A stretch of 6,894 bases of DNA from Bacteroidota bacterium. Lineage in GTDB: Bacteria; Bacteroidota; Bacteroidia; Bacteroidales; WCHB1-69. The notes under the pieces are model-generated. The model worked only from the letters and a program-made list of their open reading frames with translations. It did no database searches and had not been told where the DNA came from. A program made the translations under genes and the position numbers. This document shows, piece after piece, positions 1 to 6,280 of this stretch (within the stretch, counting starts at the first letter, position 1; every line of letters begins with the position of its first letter). The DNA lies in contig JAEWNB010000103.1 of assembly GCA_023392945.1 (NCBI GenBank), positions 1 to 6,894 on the forward strand, written 5' to 3'.

Positions 1-381
1 GGAGATACTCAAAATCCATCCTATCTTGAAGTATGTACCGGCAAAACCGGTCATGCGGAGACCACAGAAGTTTGTTTTGACCCGACAAAGACCTCTTATG
101 AAGAGTTGGTAAAGTTGTTTTTTGAGACGCACGACTTTACCCAAATCGGAGGACAAGGGCCTGATATTGGGGATCAATACCGCTCCGTAATATTTTATAA
201 TAGTGCTGAGCAATTGGCAATTGCGCAAAAATATGTTGCCTTGCTCACCAAGAAAGGATATAAAGTAGCTACTTCCATTGAACCGGCACAGACTTTCTGG
301 GAAGCCGAAGATTATCATCAGCAATACTACGAAAGAAAACAGGGCACTCCCTATTGCCAAATTTACCGTAAAATATTTTAA
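1..381 (+). CDS. msrA: Peptide methionine sulfoxide reductase MsrA, 3' part (5' end outside window)
   Basis: MsrA reduces methionine-S-sulfoxide in proteins and as the free amino acid, a cytosolic repair step driven by thioredoxin. The frame is open from base 1 and runs 126 codons to a TAA. Family hallmarks visible in order are YLEVCTGKTGHAE near the window start, the HDFTQ..GQGPDIGDQYRS block, FYNSAEQ, and the AEDYHQQYYERK..PYC C-terminal block. The codon at 106 (TTG) is internal and not a start, because conserved MsrA sequence continues upstream of it. The catalytic GCFW-type cysteine motif would lie before base 1, so activity cannot be judged from here. The protein ends about 20 residues after the AEDYHQ motif, a normal MsrA end, with no MsrB domain fused at the C-terminus. 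An MsrB or other domain could still precede it outside the window. Confidence 0.95.
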   Translation, partial: GDTQNPSYLEVCTGKTGHAETTEVCFDPTKTSYEELVKLFFETHDFTQIGGQGPDIGDQYRSVIFYNSAEQLAIAQKYVALLTKKGYKVATSIEPAQTFWEAEDYHQQYYERKQGTPYCQIYRKIF

Positions 382-450
382 AAATATATCTATTTCTCAA
401 AGTGACCGATAGTAGTATGCGTTGAAAGAACACCTAAAGGGCAAATCAAT

Positions 451-475
451 CAGGGTGATATAAAATATATCATCC
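451..475. repeat. Inverted repeat (AT-rich hairpin) between msrA and tRNA-Ser
   Basis: GGGTGATATA and TATATCATCC are separated by AAA and can pair over 10 bp with one G·U. The hairpin lies about 70 bases after the msrA stop. It is followed by an A-run rather than a T-run on the plus strand, so it is not a textbook terminator. It could still protect the msrA mRNA 3' end or cause weak termination. Confidence 0.35.
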
Positions 476-515
476 AAAAAATGGATTCAAAGCGTTGGAG
501 AAGCCACAAATTTTG

Positions 516-523
516 TATTTTTG
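516..523 (+). promoter_or_regulatory. Bacteroidetes -7 box (TAnnTTTG) for tRNA-Ser
   Basis: TATTTTTG matches the Bacteroidetes primary-sigma -7 consensus TAnnTTTG exactly. A TTG lies at 495-497, 18 bases upstream, and can serve as the -33 element. The box ends only four bases before the mature tRNA 5' end at 528. If it is used, the transcript would have almost no 5' leader. Confidence 0.5.
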
Positions 524-527
524 CCGC

Positions 528-614
528 GGAAAGTTGCCGGAGTGGTCGATCGGGGCAGACTCGAAATCTGTTGGACCTTTCGAGGTCCCGGGGGTTCGAA
601 TCCCTCACTTTCCG
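528..614 (+). tRNA. tRNA-Ser (anticodon CGA, reads UCG)
   Basis: A complete class II tRNA cloverleaf can be drawn. The acceptor stem GGAAAGT (528-534) pairs with ACTTTCC (607-613), with G614 as the discriminator typical of tRNA-Ser. The D stem is CCG/CGG (537-539 with 551-553). The anticodon stem GCAGA/TCTGT (555-559 with 567-571) has one G·U pair and encloses a loop with anticodon CGA at 562-564. The long variable arm pairs GGACC (573-577) with GGTCC (584-588), as expected for serine. The T stem is 590-594 with 602-606, around loop TTCGAAT. The 3' CCA is not encoded (CAA follows the discriminator), so a CCA-adding enzyme must supply it. All stems are intact, so the gene looks functional. Confidence 0.97.
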
Positions 615-635
615 CAAACAGCCGAAAATTTTTAA

Positions 636-669
636 TAACAAGCCCTTTGAAGACGCATCGGGCTTGTTA
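636..669. terminator. Perfect 10-bp inverted repeat, candidate bidirectional terminator
   Basis: TAACAAGCCC (636-645) pairs perfectly with GGGCTTGTTA (660-669) around a 14-base loop. It lies 21 bases after the tRNA on the plus strand and 16 bases past the stop of the leftward gene ending at 686. That is where a shared terminator would sit for these converging transcripts. The T-tract is poor on both strands: the minus side runs into TTAAAAATTTT. Position and a perfect stem support termination; the weak tract lowers confidence. Confidence 0.55.
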
Positions 670-685
670 AACAGGGGTAGTGCTT

Positions 686-1498
686 CTAATAATCGTAATG
701 CGTAGTTTCCTTATAAGCAACCTGTTTCCATTGTCCGTTTTCCAAATGGTAAATAGCATAACCGCCTCTTGTGTACTTAACAAACCAGATAAGGACGGTC
801 TCTAATTTGCTGTCAAACAACACATATGAAACCTTTGGCCAAGTTGACAATAGCCATTGGTTATAATTTTTGTAATAGATAGGACGGATAAAGGGCTTTA
901 AGAATTTGGCTTTGGAGCGTATGCGACATAATGAGTCTGGAGTAACTTTTCCCCATCTTTGATAAGTAGTATCAGCTTCCAGAAAATTCTCTAACAATCT
1001 CAATCTTTCTTTGCTCAAATAGACTGCCTTGTTTGAAAAATTGGTCTTAGGATAAAATGTGTCTATATCTATTCTGAATCTGTTTTCGCTAATATTATAC
1101 AGCCAAAGACCTGATAGCTCGGACGGAACACTGTCAACCCTAAAAAGTATTATTGAACCTTGTACTAAAAAATAGCGGGTGTTGTCATATCGACTTTTTT
1201 TGTTATATGAGGAAGTTCTATGCGGACTGCTGAAAGATATACCTTCATCGTAAATACCACGCCCCTTTATTTCCATTGGATTATAAAAACTATTAAAAAT
1301 CTCGTATACCGCTTTGAGAGTGTCATCAGTCACCAAAGAATCATTGGCCGGCATTTCTTGGCGCCAATCCTGAAAAAAGGCCTCCAATTGTTTATGTGAA
1401 CGGCAATTGTACGCCTTCTGCAGCTTTTGTTCCGGTGTTTGGGAAAACAACAGCAAAGCAGCAATTGATAACAGAGTACTAGAAATTAGTCTTTTCAT
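686..1498 (-). CDS. Exported protein of unknown function
   Basis: This encodes 270 residues that I cannot place in a named family. The start is set by a classic signal peptide: MKR, then a hydrophobic run to about residue 18, then FSQTPEQ as the likely cleavage region. No lipobox cysteine is present at that point, so it is probably periplasmic or otherwise exported rather than a lipoprotein. The mature part is rich in aromatic and basic residues (for example RYDNTRYFLVQGS, FIRPIYYKNYNQW, WFVKYTRGGYAIYHLENGQW). There is no further membrane span, no repeat and no recognisable catalytic motif. A KQLEAFFQDW segment near residues 36-45, followed by a predicted helical stretch, resembles Bacteroidales hypothetical proteins I recall, but only loosely. 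The ATG lies 21 bases after the stop of the upstream AlbA_2-type regulator. No TAnnTTTG box is visible in that gap, so co-transcription is likely. Confidence 0.8.
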   Translation of the reverse strand: MKRLISSTLLSIAALLLFSQTPEQKLQKAYNCRSHKQLEAFFQDWRQEMPANDSLVTDDTLKAVYEIFNSFYNPMEIKGRGIYDEGISFSSPHRTSSYNKKSRYDNTRYFLVQGSIILFRVDSVPSELSGLWLYNISENRFRIDIDTFYPKTNFSNKAVYLSKERLRLLENFLEADTTYQRWGKVTPDSLCRIRSKAKFLKPFIRPIYYKNYNQWLLSTWPKVSYVLFDSKLETVLIWFVKYTRGGYAIYHLENGQWKQVAYKETTHYDY

Positions 1499-1519
1499 TT
1501 TTATTTTTGGTATTTATCA

Positions 1520-2887
1520 TTATATAACCTCCCAATGTCCGCCTTTGTTTGGCCCAATTCGGCGAATAAGATTGGCATCTTTCATCTGTTTCATCAGTTT
1601 CCGGACACCTGCATCACTCATAGACAATACTATCATCAGGTCAGGTATCGTGATTTGCGGATTATTTTTGATTTGGTTAATAACAACCGTACGTTTTTCC
1701 GTTACTTTTCCCGTTACTTTTCCCGTTACTTTTTCCGTTACTTTTTCCGCTACTTTTTCCGCTACTTTACTTATTTGTCTCAAGTATTTCTCTCTTTGAA
1801 TAATGGTCAGCACACCGCCTTCCGTTTCCTCATAAGAAGGAAGTTGCAGTCCTTCCTTTGAAAATCCTTGTTCTATTTTGTAGAATCCTCGTCCCCAAGT
1901 TTCAATAAAGCCTGCGAGATAAAACACTTGTGCGATGAGAGGATTTCTTTGGATAGAATCGTGTTCTCCCCATAATTGCTCAATGGTGTATCCTCCGAGC
2001 AGTGACCCATAATTCCACAAACGGATGCGGTCAGAATAAACCTTCATTTGGATATCCGGACCACGATAATCTTTGTGAACGATGGCATTAAATAGAATTT
2101 CACGCAATGCATCTTCCGGAATTTCCAATGGCTCAACGCGATGCATCCCTTCATAATGAATCGGCCTAATAAGATATTTGGAGTTTAACACTTCCATAAC
2201 CTTGTCAACCATTTGAATGAGGTTGCCGTCAATGATATCTTGAGAAAGAAGGTCTGACGGTGTCGCGCCAAATCTACCGATCCGAAAACGAGCATTCAAA
2301 CAATAATTCTGAGGATGCTTGCCAAACAGTAGCAATGCCGCAATGGTTAAATGTTCATTTTCATCAACCAACTGCAAATTTCTAAAAATCTTCTTTACAG
2401 TATCATTTTGAGCGCTCTTGGTAATTCTTCCTGCCCGAATGCCATTTAATAAAAAGTAATCGACCGTATCAGTATCAATGTCATCAAAAGAGGAGTGTTC
2501 CACAATTTGCGAATCCCACGTCCGTTCCATCTTCTTCAACAAGAAATCCTGCAACGCAAAACCAGTTAGTTCTTGAAGTGTAGCTCCTGATCGATAATAG
2601 AATTTTCCTTTACAAGAGATAGTCAGGGCACTGGGATGAGTTTCAATAGAGATATATTGTTTGTCTTTCTCTGAATAAATATTAACATCTACAACTATTC
2701 CCATAACGTTAGCCACCTTGTTTGGGATATCTTCCATCAATTTCTTAGCATCCTTGACGCCAACAACTTCTCCTCTGTCGTTTTTGCCAATAAAGAGTGT
2801 GCCACCCTGCGCATTAGCGAAACCGCATATCCATTTCAGATATTCATCTCTCCAAGATTCCTTATATTCAATGTTTTGAGTTTCCAT
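1520..2887 (-). CDS. AlbA_2 (Schlafen-like) / GHKL-ATPase-like / winged-helix putative transcriptional regulator
   Basis: The 455-residue protein belongs to a family often annotated as ATP-binding protein, RecG-like or putative DNA-binding protein. It has no helicase motor. Residues about 5-120 form an AlbA_2/Schlafen-type domain, with EYKESW at the start and FANAQGGTLFIGKNDRGEVVG as its core. Residues about 250-335 match the HATPase_c_4 region: EIPEDALREILFNAIVHKDY carries the E..xxN N-box, and the segment ends ETWGRGFYKI. Residues 375-398 are six VxxK units (VAEK twice, VTEK, VTGK twice, VTEK). Residues about 399-455 look like a winged helix (TIPDLMIVLSMSDAGVRKLMKQMKDANLIRRIG). The start ATG places the AlbA_2 motif at its usual distance from the N-terminus. 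A -7 box lies 22 bases upstream at 2910-2917. The likely role is a cytosolic nucleic-acid-binding regulator whose targets are unknown. It is followed at 21 bases by an exported hypothetical gene, probably in the same transcript. Confidence 0.9.
   Translation of the reverse strand: METQNIEYKESWRDEYLKWICGFANAQGGTLFIGKNDRGEVVGVKDAKKLMEDIPNKVANVMGIVVDVNIYSEKDKQYISIETHPSALTISCKGKFYYRSGATLQELTGFALQDFLLKKMERTWDSQIVEHSSFDDIDTDTVDYFLLNGIRAGRITKSAQNDTVKKIFRNLQLVDENEHLTIAALLLFGKHPQNYCLNARFRIGRFGATPSDLLSQDIIDGNLIQMVDKVMEVLNSKYLIRPIHYEGMHRVEPLEIPEDALREILFNAIVHKDYRGPDIQMKVYSDRIRLWNYGSLLGGYTIEQLWGEHDSIQRNPLIAQVFYLAGFIETWGRGFYKIEQGFSKEGLQLPSYEETEGGVLTIIQREKYLRQISKVAEKVAEKVTEKVTGKVTGKVTEKRTVVINQIKNNPQITIPDLMIVLSMSDAGVRKLMKQMKDANLIRRIGPNKGGHWEVI
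1694..1765 (-). repeat. Six tandem 12-bp repeats inside the regulator gene
   Basis: Six consecutive 12-bp units of the form TTTTTCCGTTAC (plus strand) run without interruption. They vary only at T/C (position 5 of the unit, E versus G codon) and at T/C (position 10, T versus A codon). On the coding strand each unit encodes V-(T/A)-(E/G)-K, residues 375-398 of the AlbA_2-type protein. The period is a multiple of three, so gain or loss of units changes linker length without shifting the frame. The repeat separates the ATPase-like region from the C-terminal winged helix. Confidence 0.95.
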
Positions 2888-2909
2888 TTTGAGTTTTCTG
2901 ATTGAATTA

Positions 2910-2917
2910 CAAAATTA
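2910..2917 (-). promoter_or_regulatory. Bacteroidetes -7 box (TAATTTTG) for the AlbA_2-type regulator
   Basis: Read on the minus strand the bases are TAATTTTG, an exact TAnnTTTG match, 22 bases upstream of the ATG at 2887. This would give a short leader of roughly 15-20 bases. I see no good TTG at the expected -33 distance, so the match may be by chance in this AT-rich gap. Confidence 0.4.
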
Positions 2918-3102
2918 TTATTTTTTAGTTTAGAAAATAAATTGAGATATTATTCTAATTTTGCAATGTGAAGCTCATTTTGGAAATGTGGTGTAATATA
3001 CAGCATTTATCAGCGATAACACTCAATCAAAAATATAGTTAGAAAAAAAAATTTCAAATACGCCATTTTTTTCAAAAACATGCATTTAAAGTAAAAAATG
3101 TT

Positions 3103-3110
3103 TATTTTTG
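3103..3110 (+). promoter_or_regulatory. Bacteroidetes -7 box (TATTTTTG) for the T9SS-exported protein gene
   Basis: TATTTTTG fits TAnnTTTG exactly and would place the transcript start about 35 bases before the ATG at 3151. No clear -33 TTG is present. Instead a short inverted repeat, AAACAT (3076-3081) and ATGTTT (3098-3103), spans the -33 region and touches the box. It could be an operator, but in a stretch this AT-rich it may be chance. Confidence 0.4.
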
Positions 3111-3150
3111 TTTCCTGATTATAAAGGTTTTATATTTTTTATAATTTAAT

Positions 3151-4899
3151 ATGATTATGAAAAAAATATTATTTCATTTATTATTTGTCCTTGGCATGCT
3201 GTTGGTTTTACAAATCAATGGCAATCTGATGGCTCAAACCTGGATTACCCATCATGGATCCCCTCCTACTTTTACCGATCTGAATGCTACTTACTTGAAA
3301 AAATGTTATACAATTTCAAATAATTCTTCCAGTTGGTATAATACCAACACCTATACTACCGGAACTATGTGGGTGAGTCATGCCTTGATAAACACTCCTG
3401 AAGATGATGTCAATGCCTATTATATAGTAGGTGGGCAAACACATTATTTGCAAAAACTACCTGTAATAGACGGGGATACCCTAACTGAAGTAGTGCAACT
3501 GAATCAACCCGAACATCCTTCTATAAGTGGTTTTTATGCAGCCGGTTCGGTTTATAAATTTATTCCTGATTGCGTGCACAATATGATTCATTTATATTTT
3601 GCATTTGTCACGGAATCACCCCATCCTGAATTTACAGATAATCCTATATTTCAAATTCGTCTAACAGATTCTTTGGGAAATTTATTGAATAATAACAGGT
3701 TTTTACTGAGTACAGGATATGAAAATGGGGTATTATATCCCAGTCCATATCAGTCTAACAATATATCATGGAATATATGTTATTATTATGGATGCGGTGG
3801 ATATGAATACTATTTATCATGGCTGGATTGGAGCTCTGTTATGTTTGATTTAAGGGATTATGTCGGCCAGGAAGTCCGTTTGGAAATAGTAGCTTCAGGA
3901 TGCACTCAAGGAGGGCATTCCGGATATGCCTATTATACCGGTAAAAGCGTAAATGGTAATTTAATAGTTGATAATTGTGATGCCAATCAAGACATCATAG
4001 TAACTGCCCCTAAAGGCTTTACAAATTACAGCTGGTTTGATGCAAACGGCACACACCTTTCGGAGGGTAGTCGCTATTATACCTCTGCTTATGACACTTC
4101 ATTTAAATATATTCTCTGTAAAATGCTTTCAGCAACCGGAGATACCATAACGGTGGATAAACAGATTCATTATTACGCATTAGATGCCCAAGCAAATTAT
4201 GAACAAATTATGAATCAATGCGACTATAGTATACAATTCTCAGGAAACGGAACCATAAGAAGAATAGATGCAAATGGCAGCAATACTCTCCCTGTAACCA
4301 ATTGTATGTGGGATTTCGGGGATGGTTCTCCTCTTGTGTATCATGATACCATGCCTTTGCATTCCTATGCCGACTCAGGATGGAAACAGGTGAAATATAT
4401 TATTTACGAACCCGAAAATAATTGCAGTGATACTGCAATTATACCGGTATATGTGTCTGCTGCCGCTATTGCCGAGTCGGTGGCTTATGACACGGTTTCT
4501 ATGTGGCATGCCGGAATTCCGCTGGTATATGCAGAAAATCACACTTTTTATGCTCCGGGAAATTACACCGTTGTTCTGCCCGGAGAAGCAAGCAATGGCT
4601 GCGACAGTATAATTTATCTTACTATCCTTCTTTCTATTGGAATTCAAAACAATTCTGATATGGATGAAATCATCCTCTATCCGAATCCGGTTTCGGATAT
4701 TCTCTATCTCCAATTCCCTGATCGGCAAATAGAATCATGGACTGTTTTCGATATAAACGGGAAAGCACAGGCATTGACAACAACACTTGATAAAGCAGGC
4801 GGGGAAATCGATTTTTCAGGAGTTTCCTCCGGTGTCTATTTCGTAAAAATCATTGATTCGGCTCAACAGGTGGGTTTTTATAAAGTAATCAAGAAATAG
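3151..4899 (+). CDS. T9SS-exported PKD-domain protein with type A C-terminal sorting domain
   Basis: The 582-residue protein should be secreted through Sec and then the type IX system, to the surface or medium. Residues 1-28 are a signal peptide (MIMKK, hydrophobic stretch, NLMA before QTW). Met3 (3157) is an equally good start. Residues about 40-275 look like a beta-sandwich adhesin or jelly-roll module: DWSSVMFDLRDYVGQEVRLEI, then SGCTQGGHSGYAYYT at 249-263, a combination I recall in Bacteroidetes surface proteins. Residues about 280-340 resemble an Ig-like module. Residues about 355-435 are a PKD domain with WDFGDGSP at 387-394. Residues 444-495 form a short module ending SNGCDSIIYLTI. Residues about 507-582 are the Por_Secre_tail sorting domain: LYPNPVSDILYL, VFDINGK, SGVYFVKI and basic end YKVIKK. 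No hydrolase catalytic motif is visible, so binding or adhesion is likelier than enzymatic function. It has no close same-strand neighbour and appears monocistronic. Confidence 0.92.
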   Translation: MIMKKILFHLLFVLGMLLVLQINGNLMAQTWITHHGSPPTFTDLNATYLKKCYTISNNSSSWYNTNTYTTGTMWVSHALINTPEDDVNAYYIVGGQTHYLQKLPVIDGDTLTEVVQLNQPEHPSISGFYAAGSVYKFIPDCVHNMIHLYFAFVTESPHPEFTDNPIFQIRLTDSLGNLLNNNRFLLSTGYENGVLYPSPYQSNNISWNICYYYGCGGYEYYLSWLDWSSVMFDLRDYVGQEVRLEIVASGCTQGGHSGYAYYTGKSVNGNLIVDNCDANQDIIVTAPKGFTNYSWFDANGTHLSEGSRYYTSAYDTSFKYILCKMLSATGDTITVDKQIHYYALDAQANYEQIMNQCDYSIQFSGNGTIRRIDANGSNTLPVTNCMWDFGDGSPLVYHDTMPLHSYADSGWKQVKYIIYEPENNCSDTAIIPVYVSAAAIAESVAYDTVSMWHAGIPLVYAENHTFYAPGNYTVVLPGEASNGCDSIIYLTILLSIGIQNNSDMDEIILYPNPVSDILYLQFPDRQIESWTVFDINGKAQALTTTLDKAGGEIDFSGVSSGVYFVKIIDSAQQVGFYKVIKK

Positions 4900-4915
4900 C
4901 AAAATTATATTTTGC
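4899..4915. repeat. Short perfect inverted repeat at the stop codon of the T9SS gene
   Basis: GCAAAAT (4899-4905) and ATTTTGC (4909-4915) form a 7-bp stem around TAT. It begins at the last base of the stop codon. It could act as an mRNA 3' end stabiliser. There is no following T-run, since the next bases are a G-run, so it is not a canonical terminator. Confidence 0.4.
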
Positions 4916-5095
4916 GGGGGGACTTCATTGCGCCAGGGATTGTAGCGAAAACACCGCAAAGGCGGGGGCTTTGGGGCACAGGGAGCGGCAGAGCGACCGG
5001 AGGAAGCTCCTGTCCGCGACCATGAGCCCCATGGCCAACGATTGCGGAGTTGTAGCGGAAAGCCCGACGGCGAGCGGAGCGAGCCGGGGCGCCCA
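4911..5095. other. GC-rich foldable intergenic element, possible dispersed repeat or structured RNA
   Basis: About 67% of bases 4911-5094 are G or C, far above the AT-rich flanks, with sharp borders at the T9SS gene end and at AAAAAA (5095-5100). The element folds on itself as nested arms. AAAACACCGCAA (4948-4959) pairs with TTGCGGAGTTGT (5042-5053) in 10 of 12 positions. GGCTTTGGGGC (4967-4977) pairs with GCCCCATGGCC (5026-5036), with one mismatch and one G·U. ACAGGGAGC (4978-4986) pairs with GCTCCTGT (5006-5013), with one bulge. A second hairpin uses CCC and CGGC (from 5063) with GCCGGGG (5083-5089). TTGTAGCG occurs directly repeated at 4940-4947 and 5050-5057. It lies between converging genes with no T-run after the stems on either strand. 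An imperfect palindromic repeat, an RNA element or a remnant mobile unit are all possible. Confidence 0.7.
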
Positions 5096-5117
5096 AAAAA
5101 TAAATAAAAGAAAATCT

Positions 5118-6152
5118 TTATTCCTCTTTAGGAATTTCCTTGTTAAAGAGAGACTTTACAAATTTGGCATCTTCTCCTTCTGAAATCACATCACCGGAAG
5201 GGGCAGGTTTCAGCTTCACCAATATCCTGCCATCTTCAAGTTCCTGATACCCTTTAATAGCATTATAGGAAACCAGGAATGAGGGATTCACCGGAACAAA
5301 ATCGATGATATCGATCCACTGTTTTAAAGTTTCCAGCTGTTCCTCCGCAACCATTGTCTGGGATTTGAATGTTATCACATTAATTTTATTTCCAACTTTC
5401 CGGAAATAGGCAATCCCATCCAAACTCAACTTTTGGCGCGCCCCCCCAATGGCTAAATAAATATAAGTTTTGGGTGATTTTGATTTCTCGTACACAATAG
5501 TTTTTCTAATATTGCCGGTGATATCATAATAATCCCAATTTCCAATCATCATGTCATTATGATACATTCCCTTCATCAATAATATATTATCCGGATGATA
5601 GGCTTCCACCACTCCATTCAATTTTCCGTTAATGTATTGGATAGAAGTATTTAAATTGCCATCAGTAAAATAGGTTTTTTTGACACCATTTAAAACATCT
5701 TGCGAATAGGTTTCTTCCTCCAATAAAATTCCGGTCTGAGCAGAATAGGTTTTCCAACTCCCCTCTTTGAGACCATTTTTATAATTTTCTTCTTTAATTT
5801 TCACATTATTAGGGCTGTAGTAGATCCAAAGTCCTTCTTTAAGCTGATCAACAAAAAGGCCTTCAGCAGATTTCTTTCCATTTTCATTATACAGCGTTGT
5901 TTGTACCTTATGAGTCCCGTTTAGGAAGATGGAAACACTTTTTAATTTCCCGTTGGGGTGATAATATTTAAATTCACCGACTGGAACATCATTCAAAAAA
6001 CGACCTTCATAAATGAGCAATTCCTTATCATATTTTTTCCAATAGCCCTGTTTCTTGCCTCTGGCATCTATGCGATTAAGAGTATCAGTTTGTGCAAACA
6101 GTGAGGCAGTAAAAAGGAATGTAAAGAATAATAGAAGTCTGATTGATTTCAT
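5118..6152 (-). CDS. Exported MORN/YwqK-type repeat protein
   Basis: The 344-residue protein is predicted to be exported; its function is unknown. The chosen start (6152) gives MKSIRLLLFFTFLFTASLFAQ, a textbook Bacteroidetes signal peptide with likely cleavage near FAQ. An in-frame ATG at 6179 would add nine residues ahead of it, but it overlaps the TAnnTTTG box at 6177-6184 and would lie upstream of the expected transcript start. From about residue 32 to 220 there are degenerate MORN_2/YwqK-type units of roughly 22-25 residues, with G-x-W/F-x-x-Y and Y/F-x-x-G-K/N motifs (GYWKKY, GEFKYYHPNGK, GLWIYYSPN, GSWKTYS, GNWDYYD). Databases often label such proteins YwqK-family antitoxin components, but no toxin gene is next to it, so that label should not be taken as function. 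The last 120 or so residues (from YIYLAIGG) are not MORN-like and I do not recognise them. A run of seven C at 5441-5447 lies in the coding sequence. Confidence 0.88.
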   Translation of the reverse strand: MKSIRLLLFFTFLFTASLFAQTDTLNRIDARGKKQGYWKKYDKELLIYEGRFLNDVPVGEFKYYHPNGKLKSVSIFLNGTHKVQTTLYNENGKKSAEGLFVDQLKEGLWIYYSPNNVKIKEENYKNGLKEGSWKTYSAQTGILLEEETYSQDVLNGVKKTYFTDGNLNTSIQYINGKLNGVVEAYHPDNILLMKGMYHNDMMIGNWDYYDITGNIRKTIVYEKSKSPKTYIYLAIGGARQKLSLDGIAYFRKVGNKINVITFKSQTMVAEEQLETLKQWIDIIDFVPVNPSFLVSYNAIKGYQELEDGRILVKLKPAPSGDVISEGEDAKFVKSLFNKEIPKEE

Positions 6153-6176
6153 AAGATGATAACTTTTTTTAAGGTG

Positions 6177-6184
6177 CAAATTTA
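6177..6184 (-). promoter_or_regulatory. Bacteroidetes -7 box (TAAATTTG) for the MORN/YwqK-type gene
   Basis: The minus strand reads TAAATTTG, an exact TAnnTTTG match, 24 bases before the ATG at 6152. A TTG at 6211-6209 is a possible -33 element, though the 24-base spacer is a little long. The box overlaps the alternative upstream ATG at 6179, which supports the shorter protein. Confidence 0.55.
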
Positions 6185-6280
6185 CACGAAATATATTATT
6201 ACAGACACCAAGCCTGAATAAATTAGCAACTCTTTCCTTAATAAACTTTTTTTAGTATGAAATAGTATTCCCGCCTCAGC

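Noticed and set aside
450..705. Short open frames on both strands across the tRNA-Ser gene
   Set aside because: They run through an intact tRNA and its terminator-like repeat. The 'RDSNPRDL' type peptide is the familiar translation of a tRNA T-arm region.
1407..1861. Plus-strand open frames opposite the regulator gene, containing RYFSRYF or FSVTFPVTF repeats
   Set aside because: They are antisense readings of the 12-bp tandem repeat. The minus strand carries a full recognisable domain architecture instead.
2956..2963. Second plus-strand TAATTTTG box in the divergent promoter region
   Set aside because: It is almost 190 bases before the T9SS gene start, with a better placed box at 3103-3110. 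In a region this AT-rich, chance matches are expected.
4375..4728. Minus-strand open frame of 117 codons inside the T9SS cargo gene
   Set aside because: It is opposite a gene with clear PKD and sorting domains, and its translation is not recognisable.
4905..5096. 63-residue minus-strand open frame through the GC-rich island
   Set aside because: Its composition (many A, R, P, G) follows directly from the GC-rich bases. It has no recognisable domain, no promoter box, and it overlaps the foldable element.
5441..5447. Run of seven C as a possible phase-variation tract
   Set aside because: The frame is intact on both sides, the run is short, and a single sequence gives no sign of variation.
5118..6152. 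Toxin-antitoxin system based on the YwqK-type repeats
   Set aside because: No partner toxin gene is adjacent and the protein has a signal peptide. The repeats alone do not show antitoxin function.
6238..6280. T-rich stretch downstream of the E2-like gene as an intrinsic terminator
   Set aside because: On the minus strand the tract reads as A, not T, and no stable GC-containing stem precedes it.
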